This document shows, in pieces, positions 1-8,266 of a DNA stretch of 33,717 nucleotides. The notes under the pieces are model-generated. The model had not been told where the DNA came from. It saw nothing but the letters and a program-made list of their open reading frames with translations, and did not search any database. Numbering within the stretch: position 1 is the first letter of the stretch; each line of letters begins with the position of its first letter. The stretch covers positions 1-33,717 of the forward strand of contig JAKIUQ010000020.1 in the NCBI GenBank assembly GCA_021647465.1, read 5' to 3'. The DNA comes from Emcibacter sp. (GTDB lineage: Bacteria; Pseudomonadota; Alphaproteobacteria; Sphingomonadales; Emcibacteraceae). The position numbers were made by a program, and so were the translations under genes.

Positions 1-126
1 TTTACTCAAAAGCACAGGGGATGGGGAATTCCCCATCCCCTGTGAAACAGAAACAGGCAGCATAAATGACAACAGGATACACCTTAACTTCGCTGCCAAA
101 CTGTGCAGACAATCAGGACCACTTCA
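1..126 (-). mobile_element. 126-bp terminal repeat, left copy (IS-like end)
   Basis: The first 126 bases are an exact reverse complement of the last 126 bases; the identity stops at base 127 (g here, the partner base 33591 is a, where c would be needed). Read on the minus strand the repeat starts TGAAGTGGTCCTGATTGTCT at base 126 and runs out of the window. A TG start is usual for several transposase families, and the sequence reminds me of IS3-family ends, but no transposase gene is visible. The inner boundary falls inside a coding sequence, as expected for an insertion. Alternatives are a long inverted repeat of another kind or an assembly effect. Confidence 0.6.
13..44. repeat. 32-bp perfect palindrome inside the left terminal repeat
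   Basis: Bases 13-28 (starting CACAGGGGATGGGG) are the exact reverse complement of bases 29-44, with no spacer and an AATT centre. As RNA it could fold into a long hairpin on either strand. In a mobile element it could act as a terminator that blocks read-through, but there is no following T-run to prove this. The same palindrome lies at 33674-33705 in the right copy. Confidence 0.85.
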
Positions 127-810
127 GAGGCCCGGCCAGTCATTCGCATGAATGCTGTAATGATGCGCCCCCGGGTGATTTGGGCTCTTGCGTAATATTT
201 CATCGGTGATTTGGCCGGATTTTCTTTGTTGCCGGTATGTTGTATCGCTGGAGTCTGCCGTAGAAATATGGATTAAAGCATAAAAGGCGCGGGCGTCCAT
301 ATCGTCAGGATAGGCATCGCTCAGGCCTTTCCACGCGGCCTCAAATTTTTGAAGGCGCTGCTGTTCGCTGTATGATACAGCATCTTGGAAATAAGCGTGG
401 GTTGTCCCCAGATAGCCACTTTCTCTTGGTGAATTACCGCCAATCAGCAAAGCCTTTTCCACAAGCCGGGCTCCGCGATCCAATTCAGAAGACGAGGGCC
501 GATCGGGCCAAAGGGGGTGAATAATGGTCATCGACTGCCCCCAATAAGCCATGGCACAATTTGGATCCGCCTCAGCCGCTATGCCAAATACTAAATTTGC
601 CTCATCATACATCATGTGATGTAAAAGGGCGACGCCGCGCTCAGAAAGTGAGGAAGCCTTTGTGTTACAAATAACAGGAAAATCCACTGAGCCAACAGGC
701 GTTCCTAGCAAATCAAAAAAACCATTTAGAGGGATCTGGCCTTGTTGTTCATCTTCACATGCTGCAAGAGTAAATAATACACCAGTTAAGAAAATTGATT
801 TAAAGTTCAT
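124..810 (-). pseudogene. TPR-repeat lipoprotein, 3' truncated by the terminal repeat
   Basis: The visible product has 228 residues. The start at 810 is preceded by GGAG at 8 bases; an earlier in-frame start at 858 lacks this support. The N terminus is a lipoprotein signal with lipobox L-A-A-C at residues 15-18, so it is probably anchored in a membrane. The rest resembles a family of secreted tetratricopeptide proteins, including AMAYWGQSMT and HPGAHHYSIHANDWPGL. In relatives known to me the chain continues well beyond that last motif. Here the stop codon TGA (124-126) is formed by the first three bases of the terminal repeat, so the gene is most likely interrupted. No enzymatic role can be stated. 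Confidence 0.7.
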
Positions 811-950
811 ATTGATGGCTCCATTTAAAATAGCAAAAGCAACATGTCTTTCTGCCACATCTTCTTTGGATTGTCATTATGCAACCCCTAGGCATAAATC
901 CTGAATATAAATCAAGTTATGGGGGATTGTTTTGGGTAACAGTTTGCGCC

Positions 951-1832
951 TTACTCCACCACAAACTCTTTTTCCGAATAGCCCTGTAAATATAACAATG
1001 CTGTCAGGTCGCCGTGGCGGATGATGATGTCGGCAGCGTCAGCGGCGGCGGGTTTGGGGTGATAGGCGATGCCAAGCCCGGCTTCCTTGATCATGGGGAT
1101 ATCATTGGCCCCGTCGCCAACGGCCATAACCTCATGGGGGCTAAGCTTATCCCTGAATTCGATCAGGCTGTTCAATTTGGTGGTGCTATCGACAACAGGG
1201 GGCAACACATGGCCCGTTAAGCGGCGGTCTTTGATCTCCAGATTATTGCCGCGATTAACCTGAAATCCGGTCACCTCAGCAACCTTTGACGTAAAATAGG
1301 TAAAGCCTCCGGAGACCAATACCGTCTTGGCGCCGCTGGCATTCATGGTTTTAATCAGCGCCCTGGCCCCCGGCATTAATTTAACCCGTTCCCGGTAAAC
1401 AGTCTCCAGCGCGGCAGAATCCATGCCCGCCAGCAGGGCCACGCGTTCCCTGAGCGCCTGTTCAAAATCAAGCTCGCCCTGCATGGCCGCCTCGGTAATC
1501 GCAGATATTTTTTCCTTCAGGCCAGCATAGTCGGCCAATTCGTCAATACATTCGCATTGGATGATGGTGCTGTCCATATCGGCAACCAACAGTTTTTTTT
1601 GCCGCTGGTTTGTTTGCTGAAACCCAAAATCGAAATTCTCGGTGAGCAGTTCAGGCGTGAGTATTTTTTTTGCTTTTTCGAGATCGCCGTCAAAGAGAAT
1701 GTCAACGGCGAGGCCTTCTGACAGCCATGATACGGCGGTGACGCCGCTGAGTTTTGAGGCATAAAAGGATGCCAGCTCATCTGTTAATGCAGGTTCTGCC
1801 GGATTTGAAATTAATGTCAGAAGGTTTTTCAT
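951..1832 (-). CDS. serB: Phosphoserine phosphatase
   Basis: SerB removes phosphate from O-phosphoserine in the last step of serine synthesis, in the cytoplasm. The 293-residue product has the HAD-phosphatase motifs in order: DMDSTIIQ at about residue 85 (Asp nucleophile and acid/base Asp), VLVSGGFTYF in the middle, and GDGANDIPMI near the C terminus for magnesium binding. The N-terminal 80 residues match the ACT-like regulatory part of the long SerB form. I chose the start at 1832 because the protein then begins MKNLLTLIS; the longer in-frame start at 1889 would add a 19-residue extension that looks unnatural and would run almost to miaA. It is divergent from miaA. Confidence 0.95.
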   Translation of the reverse strand: MKNLLTLISNPAEPALTDELASFYASKLSGVTAVSWLSEGLAVDILFDGDLEKAKKILTPELLTENFDFGFQQTNQRQKKLLVADMDSTIIQCECIDELADYAGLKEKISAITEAAMQGELDFEQALRERVALLAGMDSAALETVYRERVKLMPGARALIKTMNASGAKTVLVSGGFTYFTSKVAEVTGFQVNRGNNLEIKDRRLTGHVLPPVVDSTTKLNSLIEFRDKLSPHEVMAVGDGANDIPMIKEAGLGIAYHPKPAAADAADIIIRHGDLTALLYLQGYSEKEFVVE

Positions 1833-1849
1833 AATATCGCAACCTGTTT

Positions 1850-1879
1850 TTGCACCCTGAAAAAATAATGTTATATATA
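1850..1879 (+). promoter_or_regulatory. Possible sigma-70-type promoter for miaA
   Basis: TTGCAC at 1850-1855 is followed by TATATA at 1872-1877 (spacing 16) or 1874-1879 (spacing 18). A transcript would start near 1885, just before miaA. It is the only good pair I see in the short serB-miaA gap. This is a visual match only. Confidence 0.35.
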
Positions 1880-1897
1880 GAGTAAGCAACCAACGCT

Positions 1898-2812
1898 ATG
1901 AGAAAATGCATGACAGTAAGCCAAAAAACAAAAAAAATAATTTTACTGGCCGGGCCAACGGCAAGCGGTAAATCTGCAACGGCGCTGAGCTGGGCGAAAG
2001 ACTATGGCGGCGAAATTGTCAATGCCGACAGCATGCAGATCTATGGCGAACTTTCCCATCTATCGGCACGGCCCACCGCAGAAGAGGAGGGCCTCTGCCC
2101 CCATCATCTTTATGGCACGTTAAAGGGCGATCCCCCCTGTTCGGCTGAATTATGGCGCGATATGGCCCGGGCCGTGATTGAGGATATCTGGCAGCGCGGC
2201 GCGGTTCCCATTGTGGTGGGCGGAACAGGTCTATATTTTAAGAGCCTGATCCAGGGCTTGTCGGCGGTGCCGGAGATTGACCCGGAAATCCGGCAGGAAG
2301 TCCGGGCGGCAGCCGTGCGTGATAGTGCTGCTCATGGGCATGAGCGATTGAAACAGGTTGATCCGGTCATGGCAGACATTCTGCCGCCCGGAGATACACA
2401 GCGGGTTTGCCGCGCATTGGAAGTGATGTTATCCACCGGAAAATCTTTAAAATACTGGCAGGATATTCCCCCCACCGGCGGGCTTGGCAATCGTGATGAT
2501 GTGACCATCGAACAGAATGTCACGGTCATGGACCGCGCAAAATTATATGAAAGATGCAACAGGCGGCTTCGCCTTATGATTGAAGAAGGCAATGCCCTTG
2601 CCGAGGTTCGGGACTTGCTGTCGTTGAATTATGCCCCGACATTGCCCGTGATGAAATCTTTGGGGGTGCCGCAGATCACCCGCTATCTGCGCGAAGAAAT
2701 ATCGCTGGAGGAAGCCATTACCTTAAGCCAAATAGCAACGCGCCAATTCGCCAAAAGACAAATGACATGGTTTCGCAATCAATGCGGCCATTGGAATCAG
2801 ATATCTTTGTAA
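1898..2812 (+). CDS. miaA: tRNA dimethylallyltransferase
   Basis: MiaA transfers a dimethylallyl group to N6 of adenosine 37 in tRNAs that read UNN codons. The product (304 residues) has the P-loop GPTASGKS near the N terminus, NADSMQIY, the GGTGLYFKSL motif and the DTQRVCRALEV helix, all in family order and at normal length. Two starts are possible, 1898 and 1910. Neither has a strong ribosome binding site, and the later one leaves more room after the proposed promoter. Sitting between serB and the ilv genes is a familiar alphaproteobacterial arrangement. Confidence 0.95.
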   Translation: MRKCMTVSQKTKKIILLAGPTASGKSATALSWAKDYGGEIVNADSMQIYGELSHLSARPTAEEEGLCPHHLYGTLKGDPPCSAELWRDMARAVIEDIWQRGAVPIVVGGTGLYFKSLIQGLSAVPEIDPEIRQEVRAAAVRDSAAHGHERLKQVDPVMADILPPGDTQRVCRALEVMLSTGKSLKYWQDIPPTGGLGNRDDVTIEQNVTVMDRAKLYERCNRRLRLMIEEGNALAEVRDLLSLNYAPTLPVMKSLGVPQITRYLREEISLEEAITLSQIATRQFAKRQMTWFRNQCGHWNQISL

Positions 2813-2839
2813 TATTAATATAGCATTTACATTAATATT
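2811..2839. other. AT-only inverted repeat after miaA
   Basis: The nine-base arm AATATTAAT and its reverse complement ATTAATATT are separated by about 11 bases, directly after the miaA stop codon. It is too AT-rich, and lacks the T-run, for a standard intrinsic terminator, so its role is unclear. Confidence 0.3.
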
Positions 2840-2863
2840 GTACTATAATTACAAAAATATGGC

Positions 2864-2892
2864 TTGACTAGGAAATTAAATAATATTATTGT
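2864..2892 (+). promoter_or_regulatory. Possible promoter of the ilv operon
   Basis: TTGACT at 2864-2869 matches the -35 consensus at five of six bases and is followed at 17 bases by TATTGT (2887-2892), a moderate -10. Transcription from about 2899 would give a leader of roughly 200 bases before ilvI, long enough for regulation in the leader. Confidence 0.4.
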
Positions 2893-2952
2893 CCGCCGCG
2901 TCGGAAATATTGCCTGTGACCTTTTATTTGCCATTGGCAGAAGAAACGGCTA

Positions 2953-2982
2953 TATGTTGCTTTCTTTTCTTATGCGTGCATA
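2953..2982 (+). promoter_or_regulatory. Possible leader peptide of the ilv operon
   Basis: A nine-codon frame, MLLSFLMRA, lies between the proposed promoter and ilvI. Three of its nine codons are leucine. Leader peptides rich in the regulated amino acid are known upstream of branched-chain amino acid operons in proteobacteria, where ribosome stalling controls a terminator. Against this, I see no clear Shine-Dalgarno sequence and no convincing GC-rich terminator between 2983 and 3104. The rest of the 2813-3104 gap is AT-rich and holds no gene. Confidence 0.25.
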
Positions 2983-3104
2983 AATTGAAATAAGATTTTG
3001 TTATCGAGGTGATTTTAACGATTTTCTTCGGAAATTAAAGGAACTTTTTTCGGCGAAAAATTAAGAGAATAGAATATAAAGAATAGAATCAAGGAAGGGT
3101 CGTT

Positions 3105-4874
3105 ATGTCCGGTAAAGAGTTCAGCGGTGCAGAAATCATCATAAATTCACTTGTGGATTTGGGTGTCGAAGTTATTTTCGGCTATCCGGGTGGTGCTGTG
3201 CTTCCGCTGTATGACGCGCTTTATGGTCAAGATAAAATTCGCCATATTCTGGTGCGTCATGAGCAGGCCGCCGTCCATGCGGCAGAGGGGTATGCGCGGT
3301 CTACCGGAAAGCCGGGTGTGGTTCTGGTGACATCAGGGCCGGGCGCGACCAATGCGGTAACCGGCCTGACCGATGCCATGCTGGATTCCATTCCGGTTAT
3401 TTGCCTGACGGGTCAGGTGCCGTCACATCTGATCGGCAGCGATGCGTTTCAGGAGGCCGATACCGTCGGCATTACCCGCCACTGCACAAAACATAATTAT
3501 CTGGTTCGTGATGTGGATCAGCTGTCCCGGATTGTTCATGAGGCCTATTATGTGGCCACCAGCGGTCGCCCCGGCCCCGTGGTTATTGATATCCCAAAAG
3601 ATATTCAGATTTTCACCAGCAGCATTAGCCATAGCGGCGCAATCAAACACAGAAGTTATCAGCCGGAAGTCAAAGGCGATATTGACAGTATTCGGCAAGC
3701 GGTCAGCCTTATGGTTGGCGCAAAGAAACCGATTTTCTATACGGGTGGCGGCGTTATAAATTCAGGCCCGGCGGCGGCACAATTGCTGCGCGAGATTGTT
3801 CAGTTAACCGGTGCGCCCATTACCAGCACCCTGATGGGGCTTGGGGCCTATCCTGCATCGGACAGGCAATTTCTGGGTATGCTCGGCATGCACGGCACCT
3901 ATGAAGCAAACCATGCCATGCATGACTGCGATGTCATGATCTGTGTCGGCGCGCGCTTTGATGATCGGGTGACCGGACGTCTGGAGGCCTTTTCGCCGAA
4001 TTCCAGGAAAATTCACATTGATATTGATCGCTCATCTATTAATAAAACGGTGCGGGTAGACGTGCCGATTGTCGGTGATGTGGCCCATGTTCTGGAAGAT
4101 ATGCTGAAGATCTGGAAGGCGACTATTCTTGAAAATGCCAGCCAGTCTTATGATGATTGGTGGGCACAGATTGAAGGATGGCGCGAACGGGATTGCCTGA
4201 AATACCGCACGTCTGATGACGTGATCATGCCGCAATACGCCCTGGAGCGTTTGCAGGAATTGACCAAAGACAAAGATGTGTATTTCACGACAGAGGTCGG
4301 CCAGCATCAGATGTGGGCGGCGCAATTCCTGAAATTTGAAGACCCAAACCGCTGGATGACATCGGGCGGCCTTGGCACCATGGGATATGGTTTTCCGGCG
4401 GCGATCGGGGTGCAGATCGCGCATCCGGACGCCTTGGTCATTGATGTGGCGGGCGAAGCCTCGATCCAGATGAATATTCAGGAGTTGGGTACGGCCATTC
4501 AATATGGTCTGCCGGTGAAAATCTTTATCCTGAATAATGAATATATGGGCATGGTGCGCCAGTGGCAGGAATTAAATCACGGCGGGCGGTATTCTCAGTC
4601 CTATTCGGATAGCCTGCCGGATTTCATTGCGCTGGCAAAATCTTATGGCGGACATGGCATTCTTGTTGACAAGCCGGCTGATGTTGATGCCGCCATTAAA
4701 GAAATGATTGAGACAAAGGGGCTGGTTATTGTAGATTGCCGGGTTGAAAAACTGGCCAATTGTTTCCCGATGGTGCCCAGCGGCGCGGCCCATAATGAAA
4801 TGATTTTACCCGATGATGATGAAGCCGGAAATGAAAATAAACAGGAATTTAAAGGGGGCGCGGCATTGGTATAA
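3105..4874 (+). CDS. ilvI: Acetolactate synthase, large (catalytic) subunit
   Basis: This thiamine-diphosphate enzyme condenses two pyruvates to acetolactate, or pyruvate and 2-oxobutyrate to acetohydroxybutyrate, the first common step to valine, leucine and isoleucine. At 589 residues it has family length. Visible motifs are GYPGGAVLPLYDAL, RHEQAAVHAAEGYAR with the cofactor-activating Glu at residue 53, GPGATNAVTGL, and the metal/ThDP segment GEASIQMNIQEL from about residue 450 through LNNEYMGMVRQWQ. GEAS replaces the more usual GDGS, a variant I know from alphaproteobacteria. AAGGA lies before the start. ilvH follows after 20 bases, so they are co-transcribed. The equivalent name ilvB is also used. 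Confidence 0.96.
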   Translation: MSGKEFSGAEIIINSLVDLGVEVIFGYPGGAVLPLYDALYGQDKIRHILVRHEQAAVHAAEGYARSTGKPGVVLVTSGPGATNAVTGLTDAMLDSIPVICLTGQVPSHLIGSDAFQEADTVGITRHCTKHNYLVRDVDQLSRIVHEAYYVATSGRPGPVVIDIPKDIQIFTSSISHSGAIKHRSYQPEVKGDIDSIRQAVSLMVGAKKPIFYTGGGVINSGPAAAQLLREIVQLTGAPITSTLMGLGAYPASDRQFLGMLGMHGTYEANHAMHDCDVMICVGARFDDRVTGRLEAFSPNSRKIHIDIDRSSINKTVRVDVPIVGDVAHVLEDMLKIWKATILENASQSYDDWWAQIEGWRERDCLKYRTSDDVIMPQYALERLQELTKDKDVYFTTEVGQHQMWAAQFLKFEDPNRWMTSGGLGTMGYGFPAAIGVQIAHPDALVIDVAGEASIQMNIQELGTAIQYGLPVKIFILNNEYMGMVRQWQELNHGGRYSQSYSDSLPDFIALAKSYGGHGILVDKPADVDAAIKEMIETKGLVIVDCRVEKLANCFPMVPSGAAHNEMILPDDDEAGNENKQEFKGGAALV

Positions 4875-4894
4875 CCCGCCGCAGGAGAAAAACA

Positions 4895-5419
4895 ATGTAT
4901 CATACCCATAAAGAAATTGAACTTGCCGAACGTCATACCCTGTCCATCATTGTGGATAATGAGGCCGGCGTTCTGGCGCGGGTGATTGGCCTGTTTTCCG
5001 GACGCGGTTATAATATTGAACATCTGACCGTGGCCCCTGTTGACCTGAGCGGCAAAGAATCCCGCATTACGGTGGTCACGGTGGGCACGCCCCATGTGAT
5101 TGAGCAGATCAAGGCGCAGTTAGACCGCCTTGTTCCAGTGCATCGCGTTGCTGACCTGACAGAAAGTGGCCCCCATGTGGAACGGGAACTGGCGCTGATT
5201 AAGGTGCATTGCAATAATGGGGAGCAACAGGCGGCTTTGCGGATTGCCGAAGCCTTTCGCGCAAAGACCGTCGACAGCAGCTTTGACAGTTATATCTTCG
5301 AAGTGACCGGAAAAACCGAAAAAATAAGAGCTTTTATCAAATTGATGGAAGACGCCGGATTGGTCGAAGCCGTGCGCACAGGCGTTGCGGCTCTGACACG
5401 TGGTTCAGAGGGTTTATAG
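4895..5419 (+). CDS. ilvH: Acetolactate synthase, small (regulatory) subunit
   Basis: The small subunit binds the catalytic subunit and confers feedback inhibition by valine. The 174-residue product starts with an ACT domain (HTLSIIVDNEAGVLARVIGL, then FSGRGYNIEHLTV) and continues with the second ACT-like half ending in LVEAVRTGVAALTRG. A good ribosome site, CAGGAG, precedes the start. It sits 20 bases after ilvI and 70 before ilvC. The alternative name ilvN is used in many alphaproteobacteria. Confidence 0.96.
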   Translation: MYHTHKEIELAERHTLSIIVDNEAGVLARVIGLFSGRGYNIEHLTVAPVDLSGKESRITVVTVGTPHVIEQIKAQLDRLVPVHRVADLTESGPHVERELALIKVHCNNGEQQAALRIAEAFRAKTVDSSFDSYIFEVTGKTEKIRAFIKLMEDAGLVEAVRTGVAALTRGSEGL

Positions 5420-5489
5420 AATTATTAAATAATAGGCCTGATGGCTTAAATCGTTAAAAACACTATTGAAAAACTAAAAGGAAATTAAA

Positions 5490-6509
5490 ATGCGCGTATA
5501 TTATGACCGCGATGCTGATGTAAATCTGATCAAAGGTAAAAAAGTTGTTATCGTGGGCTACGGCAGCCAAGGCCACGCTCATGCGGCCAATTTAAAGGAT
5601 AGCGGCGTGAAGGATATCACGGTTGCGCTTCGGGAAGACTCCACAAGCCGCGCCAAGGCCGAGGCCGCAGGCTTTAAGGTCATGACGGCGGCCGAGGCGG
5701 CGGCATGGGGCGATGTTATCATGGTTCTTGTGCCCGATGAATTACAGGCCGATCTTTATAAAGATGATCTGGCGGATAATATGAAACAGGGCGCGTCACT
5801 GGTTTTTGCCCATGGGTTGAATATCCATTTTAAATTGATTGAGCCACGCGCCGATCTTGACGTGTTTATGATTGCGCCAAAAGGCCCCGGCCATACGGTG
5901 CGCAGCGAATATCTGAAAGGCGGCGGCGTCCCGACCTTGATTGCCGTGCATCAGGATTCGTCCGGTAATGCGCAGGAAATTGGCCTTTCCTATGCCTCTG
6001 CCAATGGTGGCGGGCGTGCCGGCATCATTGAAACGACCTTCAAGGAAGAATGCGAGACTGACTTGTTCGGCGAGCAGGCCGTGCTTTGCGGCGGCGCATC
6101 GGCCTTGGTTCAATGCGGATTCGAGGTCTTGACCGAAGCGGGTTACGCCCCGGAAATGGCGTATTTTGAATGCCTGCATGAACTGAAACTGATCGTTGAT
6201 TTGATGTATGAAGGCGGCATTGCCAATATGCGCTATTCCATATCAAACACGGCGGAATACGGGGATTATATGACCGGATCACGGATCATCACCTCGGAAA
6301 CCAAAGCGGAAATGAAACGCATTCTGGCGGATATTCAGGAAGGTCGTTTCGTCAATGATTTCATGCTGGATAATAAAGTTGGCCAAGTGAAATTAAAAGC
6401 CGCCCGCGCCAAAGGTGCCGCCCACCCGATCGAAGAAGTCGGCAAAAACCTGCGCGCCATGATGCCCTGGCTCAAAGAAAACCAACTGGTGGATAAAGCC
6501 AAGAATTAG
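5490..6509 (+). CDS. ilvC: Ketol-acid reductoisomerase (NADP+)
   Basis: IlvC performs the methyl or ethyl shift and NADPH reduction of acetolactate and acetohydroxybutyrate, the second step of branched-chain amino acid synthesis. The 339-residue length is that of the short class I enzyme. The Rossmann motif GYGSQGHAHA is at residues 23-32, APKGPGHTVR and the metal-ligand segment ETDLFGEQAVLCGG follow, and the C-terminal knotted helical domain includes NMRYSISNTAEYGD. AAAGGA stands before the start. A terminator follows, so ilvI-ilvH-ilvC forms one unit. Confidence 0.97.
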   Translation: MRVYYDRDADVNLIKGKKVVIVGYGSQGHAHAANLKDSGVKDITVALREDSTSRAKAEAAGFKVMTAAEAAAWGDVIMVLVPDELQADLYKDDLADNMKQGASLVFAHGLNIHFKLIEPRADLDVFMIAPKGPGHTVRSEYLKGGGVPTLIAVHQDSSGNAQEIGLSYASANGGGRAGIIETTFKEECETDLFGEQAVLCGGASALVQCGFEVLTEAGYAPEMAYFECLHELKLIVDLMYEGGIANMRYSISNTAEYGDYMTGSRIITSETKAEMKRILADIQEGRFVNDFMLDNKVGQVKLKAARAKGAAHPIEEVGKNLRAMMPWLKENQLVDKAKN

Positions 6510-6534
6510 GATATTAATATATCAAATAGAAAAG

Positions 6535-6565
6535 CCTCCTCTGGTCAAACTGAGGGGGGTTTTTT
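6535..6565 (+). terminator. Intrinsic terminator of the ilv operon
   Basis: CCTCCTC (6535-6541) pairs with GAGGGGG (6552-6558), with one G-U pair and a ten-base loop, and is followed by a run of six T. It lies about 25 bases after the ilvC stop. Confidence 0.8.
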
Positions 6566-6669
6566 ATATTTAACCGGCTTTAAAATATTTTAATACCATC
6601 GCTTAAAATGATAAAAAGCGGCCGCCCTGATACAGGGAAGCCGCATAGAAAATTATCTCAATTATAAAA

Positions 6670-7380
6670 TTATTGTGCGCGCCGGCGCCGGGCTATAACA
6701 AGTCCCATAAGACCAAGGCCCAATAACGCTAAGGGTGCAGGCTCGGGAAGAGGTACAGTCGTTGTCGTATTCTCAAACGCCACAACCGTACCATTTGGGG
6801 TAATTGCAACCGCAGTTCCGCCAGACAAGGTATTATAAGCATCCGCAGTGAACTGAGAAACCCCGCCAGTTATTGACGTCACTTCAACAGGATTAACGAC
6901 ATCTAATACAACAAATCTTTGCCCCGTATATTGAATGTTACTGCCAATCGTGGAAAGAAATTCATTATAGCTGGTCACATTAGCGGCTTCTGTAAGCATT
7001 AATAAAGACCCCCCGGATGTTAGGAAGTTCATTATAACATTCATTTCAGCAGTGGTATAATCCAGAACCTGTTGAAAGCTACCGGCAATGGTAATCAAAT
7101 CGACACCAGCTAACAGAGCATTTGTTATTGGCGCTATTGTTGACGTTGCCGTTACGCCAGCTAGTGAATTATAATAATTGAATAAGCCAGCTTGCTGCCC
7201 AACGCCCCGAGTAAATAATACATTCGTGCCGGCCCCTAATACATTGTCATATAAAGGCATATTGCCGGGTCCGGTTGCATTTACATCACCAACAACGACG
7301 ATGACCCCTGCATGCGAATTTTGCAAACCTGCAAAACTCAAAATCATAAAAATCATGACTAAAAAAGATTTTTTTAACAT
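6670..7380 (-). CDS. PEP-CTERM sorting-signal protein, function unknown
   Basis: The 236-residue product has a signal peptide (cut probably after SHA, residue 24) and a C-terminal PEP-CTERM signal: VPLPEPAPLALLGLGLMGLV followed by ARRRRAQ. Such proteins are processed by an exosortase and exported, often linked to exopolysaccharide or biofilm. The middle section (GDVNATGPGNMPLYDNVLGAG, then several Thr/Ser-rich stretches) may adopt a Rossmann-like or DUF4350-like fold, but I cannot assign an activity. The start at 7380 has AAGGA at good spacing; an earlier start at 7437 is not needed. No exosortase gene is in the window. The gene is more AT-rich than ilvC. Confidence 0.8.
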   Translation of the reverse strand: MLKKSFLVMIFMILSFAGLQNSHAGVIVVVGDVNATGPGNMPLYDNVLGAGTNVLFTRGVGQQAGLFNYYNSLAGVTATSTIAPITNALLAGVDLITIAGSFQQVLDYTTAEMNVIMNFLTSGGSLLMLTEAANVTSYNEFLSTIGSNIQYTGQRFVVLDVVNPVEVTSITGGVSQFTADAYNTLSGGTAVAITPNGTVVAFENTTTTVPLPEPAPLALLGLGLMGLVIARRRRAQ

Positions 7381-7508
7381 TTTTGATCCTTCCAAGAAAA
7401 TTCGTTTAAAGCAAATCATTACACTGCTAAATGCCAAGCAAGATACATGCCAATAATTAAAATTGTTTTTAAACAGTGATTTATGTGATATTTACTTTTA
7501 AGTTTGCG

Positions 7509-7561
7509 GTTAAGTATGTAAAGAATCCTGACTCTTTGTCAGGATTCTTTACATACTTAAC
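7509..7561. repeat. 24-bp perfect stem hairpin
   Basis: Bases 7509-7532 are the exact reverse complement of 7538-7561, with a five-base loop. It lies in the 222-base gap between the PEP-CTERM gene and the MBL hydrolase gene, both on the minus strand. It could end transcription coming from the hydrolase gene, but there is no T-run directly after it, and the stem is much longer and more AT-rich than usual. A small mobile repeat or a processed small RNA are alternatives. I see no other feature in this gap. Confidence 0.85.
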
Positions 7562-7602
7562 GCCCGGGGACAAAAAAAACAGCACAAGATTAACAAGTCA
7601 CT

Positions 7603-8244
7603 TTAAACCTGATCCCCGACAAAGGGATTGTTGGCGCGTTCTGCGCCGAAGGTGGAGATGGCACCGTGGCCGGAGATGAATTTAGTGTCATTGCCCAGCG
7701 GCCAGAGCTGTTCCTTGATGGATTTAATCAGCGTCGCATGATCGCCGCGCGGGAAATCTGTGCGGCCAATGGAGCCTTGGAACAACACATCCCCGACAAA
7801 GGCATAGCCCGCATTTTTTTCATGGAAAATCACATGGCCCGGCGTATGGCCGGGGCAGAAATATACGTCCAGAGTGATGTTGCCAAAGGATATTTTATCT
7901 CCGCCTTCAAGCCATTGATCGGGATCGAACGATCTTCCTTCGGGCAGGCCATAATTACGGCAGTTTTCCGGGATTTGATCAATCCAGAATTTATCTTCCT
8001 TTTGCGGCCCAATGATCGGAATATTTAATTTTTCAGCAAGTTCCGCCGCGCCGCCCGCATGATCCAGATGGCCATGGGTGATCAGGATTTTCTCCACGTC
8101 AACGCCCTGTTGTTTGATGGCCGCAAGGATGTGATCCACATCGCCGCCCGCATCAATGACCGCCCCTTTCATGGTTTCATCGCACCAGACAAGGGTGCAG
8201 TTTTGCTGAAAGGGGGTGACGGGGATAATTTTGACTTTTAACAT
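7603..8244 (-). CDS. MBL-fold metallo-hydrolase (glyoxalase II-like)
   Basis: The 213-residue protein has the metallo-beta-lactamase fold. The metal motif THGHLDHAGG puts H57, H59, D61 and H62 at the site, with later ligands in FCPGHTPGH, FVGDVLF and SGHG. This small cytoplasmic form is usually called a glyoxalase II or hydroxyacylglutathione hydrolase-like protein; the true substrate is unknown. The start at 8244 (MLKVKIIPVTPFQQN) fits the family, while the longer frame from 8304 would overlap bolA. It follows bolA by 22 bases on the same strand and is probably co-transcribed with it. Confidence 0.88.
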   Translation of the reverse strand: MLKVKIIPVTPFQQNCTLVWCDETMKGAVIDAGGDVDHILAAIKQQGVDVEKILITHGHLDHAGGAAELAEKLNIPIIGPQKEDKFWIDQIPENCRNYGLPEGRSFDPDQWLEGGDKISFGNITLDVYFCPGHTPGHVIFHEKNAGYAFVGDVLFQGSIGRTDFPRGDHATLIKSIKEQLWPLGNDTKFISGHGAISTFGAERANNPFVGDQV

Positions 8245-8266
8245 GGTTTTTACTCTTCTGCTGTTC

